A stretch of DNA of 64,000 nucleotides. Origin: Candidatus Saccharibacteria bacterium UBA1944 (GTDB lineage: Bacteria; Patescibacteriota; Saccharimonadia; Saccharimonadales; Saccharimonadaceae). Below are positions 59,552 to 64,000 of the stretch, in pieces. Position numbers and translations under genes: made by a program. Below the pieces are notes generated by a model that ran no database searches, was not told the DNA's origin, and saw only the letters and a list, made by a program, of their open reading frames with translations. The stretch is taken from NCBI GenBank assembly GCA_002336935.1, contig DDEW01000002.1, positions 13,166-77,165 on the forward strand, read 5' to 3'. Numbering within the stretch: position 1 is the stretch's first letter; the number at the start of each line of letters is the position of its first letter.

Positions 59552-61980
59552 AGTACAATTATCACTCCATGCGCTCGCAAAAGGCGCGCGTAGGTGCTCG
59601 ATTGACTGGGGTACCGATTACTGCGATTGCGTGGTTGCTAGGCGTGATATTGCTGGGCGGAGTGGCGCTCCTTATTGGTGCGGGCACTGCTGTTGGCTGG
59701 CTACTGATTGGTCTTGCGGCTGTTCCTTATATGGTGGTTATGTGGTACCACTACGATTTGCGTCACTTACCATCTGGCAAAGGGAACGCCGTGACAGACA
59801 TTTTGTCCGGTGATATTTTGGGTCGCTTGCCCATGAAACCAACTCCAGCTGATGTAGCGCTTGCGGCTGGGCAAACAATAAGCGGGCAGTTTATGGGTGT
59901 ACGATTTGGGCTTACCTCCGCACTTCTTCAGTCTGTGGCGGCATCCGGTGCCAGCGACATGGCAGCGTTTTGGGAACTAGCAGACGGTATTCGCCAAAAG
60001 AGCGGACTTGTCCATATTACCGGTTCGGTGCTGGCGGTTGCGCTAGTGCGTAACTTTGCCGACTATGAAACGCTTATTGCCAAGATTCACCTAGATGATG
60101 ACGATCTCGACAGGGGCGTCCAATGGCAAAATCACTTGCGCGAGCTTGTTGCAAAGCACAGTCGGCCCAAGCGCACAGGTGGCTTGGGGCGCGACTGGTC
60201 ATTTGGGTATATTCCGCTATTGACTCGTTTTGGACAGAACATCAGCGAGCAAATTGGTAACGGCAGTGGACTCCTTACCGTCGATGTTGCTTCGCACATT
60301 GAAGCGATTGATCAGCTTGTTGAGACATTTGGAACGGGTGGACGGCAGAATGCAGTGCTTGTTGGTGCTGCTGGAGCGGGCAAAACCACGATTATTCATG
60401 CATTTGCTGAGCGCTTGCTTGATGCAACCGCAGCTATACCGAGCAATCTCAAGTTCCGCCAAGTATTTATACTCGATTCAGCGGCATTGATTGGCGCAGC
60501 ACCCGGTAGGGGAGAGCTAGAGCAGCTAGTGATGCAGGTGCTTGGTGAGGCATATAGTGCAAAAAATATTATTATTTGCCTCGATAATGCACAGTTATTC
60601 TTCGAAGAAGGTGTAGGGGCGGTTGACTTATCGAATGTTTTGCAACCGATTATTGACGCAGGTAATTTACGCGTTATTCTTTCTATGGACGAACAAAGGT
60701 TCTTGCAGATTGGCCAACGCAATCCCGGCCTGGTAAATTCGTTGAATCGCATCAATGTTCCAGCAGCAGATAAAGACGAAACAATGGTTGTCATGCAGGA
60801 ACAGCTAATATACACAGAAATCCATCGCCATGTGACCTACATGTACCAAGCAGTCAAAGAAGCCTACCGTCTGAGCGAACGGTATGTTCACGATTTAGCG
60901 ATGCCTGGTCGGGCCATTAAACTCCTGGAGTCCGCAGCAGGCTATAGCGAAAACGGCTTGGTTACAATGAACTCCGTACAACAGGCGATTGAGAAGACGC
61001 TTGACGTAAAGGTGAGCGTTGCTACAGATACTGCCGACCGAGAGATGCTACTTAACATGGAGGATCTCATTCACAAGCGCATGGTTAATCAAAAGCGCGC
61101 TGTGAGCGTTGTGAGTGATGCCCTACGACGTGCGAGGGCAGGGGTACGAAACGAAAATCGGCCAATTGGTACCTTTATGTTTTTGGGTCCTACTGGTGTA
61201 GGCAAAACGGAACTGTCTAAGGCATTGGCAGACGTATACTTTGGTGGTGAACATCGCATGATACGGCTCGACCTTAATGAATATGTGCGTGCCGAAGATG
61301 TTTCCCGTTTGATAGCGGATGGTGCCGACGATCCCACCAGCCTCACGGCACAGGTGATGAAGCAACCATTTAGTGTTGTTCTGCTTGATGAAATTGAGAA
61401 AGCAGCCCCTGAAGTGCTAACGACGTTATTGCAAATGCTCGACGAAGGGATACTGCGTGATGTGAAGAACCGCGAAGTGAGTTTTCGAGATGCGATTGTG
61501 ATTGCAACAAGCAACGCGGGAGCAGATAGAATCCGCGAGTTTATTGATCGAGGCTACCAAGTGGAGCAGTTCGAGGGCGACTTCATTAACGAGCTTATTA
61601 GTAGTAACCAATTCAGGCCAGAGTTTTTAAATCGCTTTGACGAGATTGTGGTATTTAGGCCCTTTACAAAAGAAGAGTTAATACAGGTGTGTGACCTTAT
61701 TTTGGCGAGTGTCAACAAGACCTTGGCATTACAAAAGGTGAGTGTTGAGGTTGCTTTAGAAGCTAAGCAGTTCCTGGTAGAAAAAGGCTATGACCCACGG
61801 TTGGGCGCGCGACCTATGCGGCGAGTAATTCAAAAGGCAGTAGAAAACACCATAGCCAAACAGATGTTAAGTGGCCATGTAAATCCGGGCGATGTCATAC
61901 AAATAACCTATGATCAAGTAGTAAGCGCAATGGGCTCAGGTGGTGAACTGCCTGAAGCCGTTGGGGCCAAGCAGGAGTAA
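59539..61980 (+). CDS. Membrane-anchored ClpC/ClpA-like AAA+ protein without pore loops
   Basis: The 813-residue protein starts with two membrane helices (ITAIAWLLGVILLGGVALLIG and VGWLLIGLAAVPYMVVMWY) and continues with a ClpN-like region and two AAA+ domains. D1 has Walker A GAAGAGKTT (about residue 275), but its Walker B reads ICLDNAQ, so the catalytic Glu is Asn. D2 has intact Walker A GPTGVGKTE (about 550) and Walker B VVLLDEIEKA. The ClpC pore-1 KYRG site reads APGRG, and the pore-2 loop GYVG between SRLI and LTAQV is deleted (SRLIADGADDPTSLTAQV). The ClpP-binding (I/V/L)GF loop is not evident (FIDRGYQV). It is probably a membrane remodelling or regulatory ATPase rather than a normal unfoldase. 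Alternative start at 59569. Confidence 0.85.
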   Translation: MAHLEYNYHSMRSQKARVGARLTGVPITAIAWLLGVILLGGVALLIGAGTAVGWLLIGLAAVPYMVVMWYHYDLRHLPSGKGNAVTDILSGDILGRLPMKPTPADVALAAGQTISGQFMGVRFGLTSALLQSVAASGASDMAAFWELADGIRQKSGLVHITGSVLAVALVRNFADYETLIAKIHLDDDDLDRGVQWQNHLRELVAKHSRPKRTGGLGRDWSFGYIPLLTRFGQNISEQIGNGSGLLTVDVASHIEAIDQLVETFGTGGRQNAVLVGAAGAGKTTIIHAFAERLLDATAAIPSNLKFRQVFILDSAALIGAAPGRGELEQLVMQVLGEAYSAKNIIICLDNAQLFFEEGVGAVDLSNVLQPIIDAGNLRVILSMDEQRFLQIGQRNPGLVNSLNRINVPAADKDETMVVMQEQLIYTEIHRHVTYMYQAVKEAYRLSERYVHDLAMPGRAIKLLESAAGYSENGLVTMNSVQQAIEKTLDVKVSVATDTADREMLLNMEDLIHKRMVNQKRAVSVVSDALRRARAGVRNENRPIGTFMFLGPTGVGKTELSKALADVYFGGEHRMIRLDLNEYVRAEDVSRLIADGADDPTSLTAQVMKQPFSVVLLDEIEKAAPEVLTTLLQMLDEGILRDVKNREVSFRDAIVIATSNAGADRIREFIDRGYQVEQFEGDFINELISSNQFRPEFLNRFDEIVVFRPFTKEELIQVCDLILASVNKTLALQKVSVEVALEAKQFLVEKGYDPRLGARPMRRVIQKAVENTIAKQMLSGHVNPGDVIQITYDQVVSAMGSGGELPEAVGAKQE

Positions 61981-62091
61981 TTTTTAAGAATCACTCGGAC
62001 ACACAGGAATAAATCAACTAATTCGTGCTCACAGCCATGCTGCCAAAATGCTATAATGCGAGCATAACAACGATTGGGAGACTCACGCGGT

Positions 62092-62931
62092 ATGGCACGA
62101 TGGGATTCGATAGAAGCGAGTGGTGACGTAGAAGATAGACGGGGCACTTCGCCGGCACTTGCCTTTGCGGGCGGCGGTGGGTTAATCGCCTTGCTTATTA
62201 CGATAGGCCTTAATTTTTTAGGGCTGAGTGTACCACAGTCAACAGTGCAAGACATCTTGAATACGGTTCAATCTTTAAATGGCTCTCAGGCGCAGCAGGT
62301 TGAGCAGCCAGCTGAGTTCAAAGGTGAAGATAGCTACGAAGTGTTTACGCAAAAAGTGTTAGGCAGCACGAATGACGTATGGAACGGTGTATTTAAGCGC
62401 AATAACCTAACCTATCAGCAGCCAAAACTGGTTCTATTCCGTGATGCAACTCAATCGGGGTGTGGTATCGCTTCGGCGCAGGTGGGGCCACATTTCTGCC
62501 CCAATGACGGCACGATTTATCTTGATGAAACCTTCTTCGATGAGCTAAAAAGCCGTTTTGGTGCAGATACTGGCGAGGTTGCGCAGGCATATGTAATAGC
62601 GCACGAAGTAGGGCACAATGTACAAAGTCAGCTAGGTGCGTTTGATCCAATGAGTTCACAAACCAGGGAGGGTGCGATTGCGCTAGAGTTGCAGGCAGAC
62701 TGCTATGCGGGGGTATGGGCATATACGCAAGCAAAGAATGGCGTGTTTGAGGGGGGCGAAATTAACCAAGCACTCAGTGCGGCCGCTGCAGTCGGCGATG
62801 ATCACATTCAAAAAGTTGAGACAGGAAGAAGTAACCCTGAAACCTGGACACATGGCAGTAGCGAGCAGCGTGTGGCCGCATTCACGAAGGGTTATCAGAG
62901 CGGTCAGCCTAGCCAGTGCAACGAATTCTAG
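62092..62931 (+). CDS. Neutral zinc metallopeptidase, YpfJ family
   Basis: The 279-residue protein has one N-terminal membrane helix (LIALLITIGLNFLGL), a linker and an extracytoplasmic zincin domain of the YpfJ/KPN type: HEVGHNVQSQLG with the zinc ligands and ELQADCYAGVWA with the third. Four cysteines (SGCGIA, HFCPND, DCYAG, QCNEF) suggest disulfides. Start MARWDSIEASGD follows GGGAG by about 11 nt, with a TATAAT box 40 nt upstream. An ATP-grasp gene follows after 3 nt. Confidence 0.88.
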   Translation: MARWDSIEASGDVEDRRGTSPALAFAGGGGLIALLITIGLNFLGLSVPQSTVQDILNTVQSLNGSQAQQVEQPAEFKGEDSYEVFTQKVLGSTNDVWNGVFKRNNLTYQQPKLVLFRDATQSGCGIASAQVGPHFCPNDGTIYLDETFFDELKSRFGADTGEVAQAYVIAHEVGHNVQSQLGAFDPMSSQTREGAIALELQADCYAGVWAYTQAKNGVFEGGEINQALSAAAAVGDDHIQKVETGRSNPETWTHGSSEQRVAAFTKGYQSGQPSQCNEF

Positions 62932-62934
62932 TCT

Positions 62935-63735
62935 ATGAATGAAGAGTACATTGCCGATAGGCTATTGTCCCAATTCATTGCGTCCAGTTGTCGGCGCTTG
63001 GGTATAGATGTCGGTGTATTATCGGATGGCTGGGTACTTGAGCTGCGAAAAGGCGACGACACAAAGTGGGTGGTAGGGTATCATTTTGATGTCGACGGGG
63101 CTGCTGCTACAATGGTTGCGAAAGATAAAGTAGCGGCCTATCAAGCCTTACAGCGTGGTAATGTGCCTGCGGTTGCACATTACCTTGCGCGATCAGCAGC
63201 TTCTATTCAAGTGCCCTATGGATCACTGGATGGTGCAGTACATAACGTGCCGTATATTGCAAAGCCGCTTCAGGGGAGTGGGGGGCATCGTTTTACCTTG
63301 CACCAAACACTCCAAGACGCACTGCTTGCAATTGAGGCTACGCCGGGCGATTGGACTATTTCACCCGCTATGAGTATCGTCCGGGAAAAGCGCATCATTA
63401 TGCTTAACGGCGACTCGCTGCTTGCCTATATAAAGACGAAGCCTCAGCAAATTGGTGGAGTATGGATGTACAACCTTGGGCACGGTGCGCAGCCAATTGA
63501 TGAGCAGGCAAATAGCGAGGAGCTACTTTTGGCTCGGCGTGCAATGAAGGCATGTGGACTGCGACTTGCTGCCGTCGATATTGTGACGCTTGCTAGCGGT
63601 GATGTCCAGGTATTAGAAGTGAACGCTGGCATCATGATGGAGCATTATGCACGGTTATCGCACAAGCACCACGCTCGTGCGCAAGCTGTTTACGATGCGA
63701 TAGTTACTGCGCTCTTCAATGACATTACTAAATAA
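62935..63735 (+). CDS. ATP-grasp-fold protein (RimK-like)
   Basis: The 266-residue soluble protein has ATP-grasp features: PYIAKPLQGSGGHRF (ATP-binding loop), WTISPAMSIVREKRIIMLNG, and LRLAAVDIVTLASGDVQVLEVNAG with the E-x-N metal site. The N-terminal substrate domain is short. Substrates are unknown; a role in modifying a peptide or cell-wall precursor is only inferred from the fold. It follows the YpfJ-type peptidase closely and is a third ATP-grasp protein in the window besides the 26-28 kb pair. Confidence 0.75.
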   Translation: MNEEYIADRLLSQFIASSCRRLGIDVGVLSDGWVLELRKGDDTKWVVGYHFDVDGAAATMVAKDKVAAYQALQRGNVPAVAHYLARSAASIQVPYGSLDGAVHNVPYIAKPLQGSGGHRFTLHQTLQDALLAIEATPGDWTISPAMSIVREKRIIMLNGDSLLAYIKTKPQQIGGVWMYNLGHGAQPIDEQANSEELLLARRAMKACGLRLAAVDIVTLASGDVQVLEVNAGIMMEHYARLSHKHHARAQAVYDAIVTALFNDITK

Positions 63736-63741
63736 CTGTGG

Positions 63742-63747
63742 TATAAT
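63742..63747 (+). promoter_or_regulatory. -10 box TATAAT of the 30-residue protein gene
   Basis: The box ends 28 nt before the ATG at 63776, so this gene has a leader. TTGGAAAA lies just before the start and could be a weak ribosome-binding site. Confidence 0.5.
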
Positions 63748-63775
63748 AGTAGAAGTAATAACAGATTGGAAAAAG

Positions 63776-63868
63776 ATGGCAAAACACCGAAGCTGGCACA
63801 GTGCAGACATCAAGCGTGCGCGCAAGAAGAAGCTAAAGGCTGAGAAGAAAAAGAAGCAAATGCTCTAA
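63776..63868 (+). CDS. Very small basic protein (30 residues)
   Basis: The peptide begins MAKHRSWHSADIKRARKKK and is followed by a Lys-rich helix ending QML. It has its own promoter and a strong terminator immediately after the stop, which supports a real gene. The composition suggests binding to RNA or the ribosome. It resembles no family I can name. It is too short for ordinary gene finders. Confidence 0.6.
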   Translation: MAKHRSWHSADIKRARKKKLKAEKKKKQML

Positions 63869-63870
63869 AT

Positions 63871-63896
63871 AAAATACCCACATGTGTGGGTGTTTT
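63871..63896. terminator. Bidirectional terminator before tRNA-Arg
   Basis: The palindrome AAAATACCCACA-TG-TGTGGGTGTTTT (one G-U pair) has A and T tracts at both ends. It closes the small basic gene and, on the minus strand, tRNA-Arg. Confidence 0.85.
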
Positions 63897-63900
63897 ATTT

Positions 63901-63977
63901 TGGTACCCCGGGCAGGGGTCGAACCTACGACCTTAGGCTTAGATGTCCTCTGCTCTATCCAACTGATCTACCGGGGC
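63901..63977 (-). tRNA. tRNA-Arg (UCU), weak anticodon stem
   Basis: The 77-nt sequence has acceptor GCCCCGG / CCGGGGT, D-loop AGTTGGATA, T-arm GTAGG-TTCGACC-CCTGC and encoded CCA. The anticodon loop CATCTAA gives anticodon TCT. The anticodon stem GAGGA/GCCTA forms only three standard pairs, and the D stem has one A-G mismatch (GATC/GAGC), so the RNA may be unusual or decayed. Confidence 0.8.
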
Positions 63978-64000
63978 AAAAATGCTCAAAATCTGACAAA

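Noticed and set aside
59569..59571. ATG at 59569 as the start of the Clp-like protein
   Set aside because: Possible, since a TACAAT box ends 9 nt upstream, but a GGGGTGG motif precedes the ATG at 59539 and the overlap with the previous gene favours coupling. The earlier start was kept with this caveat.
1..64000. Recoding of UGA as glycine or tryptophan, as in some CPR lineages
   Set aside because: TGA ends several genes exactly where the next overlaps (tsaE, retropepsin), and conserved genes contain no internal TGA.
1..64000. CRISPR array, restriction-modification or other classic defence cassette
   Set aside because: No regularly spaced repeats and no Cas, methylase or nuclease-pair genes were seen.

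Overview
The window looks like a chromosomal segment of a Patescibacteria/CPR bacterium, most probably Candidatus Saccharibacteria (TM7). This is inferred from gene content; no rRNA gene is present. The cell plan is Gram-positive-like: sortase, an LPxTG-type tail, lipid II amidation enzymes MurT/GatD, HrcA/CIRCE heat-shock control, RNase Y and a type IV pilus operon. TGA is used as an ordinary stop (tsaE and the retropepsin gene end in TGA), so the UGA=Gly code of Gracilibacteria does not apply. One IS30 element is present. There is no CRISPR array and no prophage core. Many genes have a TATAAT/TATACT/TACAAT box only 6-9 nt before the start codon, so leaderless mRNAs seem to be the rule for first genes of transcripts. 

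Layout: 1-2.6 kb holds lepA (5' end outside the window), a guanylate-kinase-like protein with a degraded P-loop, and an LPxTG remnant next to an IS30 copy. 3.7-5.2 kb holds tatA-tatC and a small protein with a Tat-like signal. 5.3-8.7 kb is a phage-tail-like surface operon whose first gene is frameshifted and whose second carries a glycerophosphodiesterase-type domain. 8.7-20.9 kb is the chaperone region (hrcA, a small membrane ORF, grpE, dnaK, dnaJ) with four CIRCE operators, interspersed with a frameshifted metallophosphoesterase, an alpha/alpha-barrel glycosidase-like protein, an HD hydrolase, an FKBP isomerase, a uracil-type permease and an FAD oxidase. 21-24.1 kb is one 1041-residue membrane protein. 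24.1-28.9 kb is a compact amidoligase cluster: DUF1704 metallopeptidase, GNAT, ATP-grasp ligase, retropepsin-like protease and RimK-like ligase. 28.9-29.2 kb has tRNA-Lys and a displaced copy of its 3' end. 

29.2-41.3 kb: comEC, yebC, a lamin-tail surface protein, an HD protein, ruvC, a class A PBP, ruvA, ruvB, a PH-domain protein, a pilin, recA and recX. 41.3-47.5 kb: the minus-strand pilus assembly operon pilB-pilC-pilM-pilN-pilO plus two small genes. 47.5-53.7 kb: tsaE, a short tsaB, rny, a NUDIX hydrolase, sortase, a subtilase, a membrane protein and tRNA-Pro. 53.9-59.1 kb: a GT-C glycosyltransferase, a membrane acyltransferase, a peroxiredoxin, gatD and murT. 59.2-63.9 kb: a small membrane protein, a membrane-anchored Clp-like AAA+ protein without the usual pore loops, a YpfJ-type zinc peptidase, another ATP-grasp protein, a 30-residue basic protein and tRNA-Arg. 

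Together these suggest a small epibiotic cell that takes up DNA (pilus, ComEC, RecA, Ruv), anchors and processes surface proteins, amidates its peptidoglycan and displays phage-tail-like proteins. The strongest candidates for undescribed biology are the pore-loop-less membrane Clp module, the ATP-grasp/protease modification cluster, and the tail-fibre/GDPD surface operon. No stretch longer than about 300 bases lacks an assigned feature.
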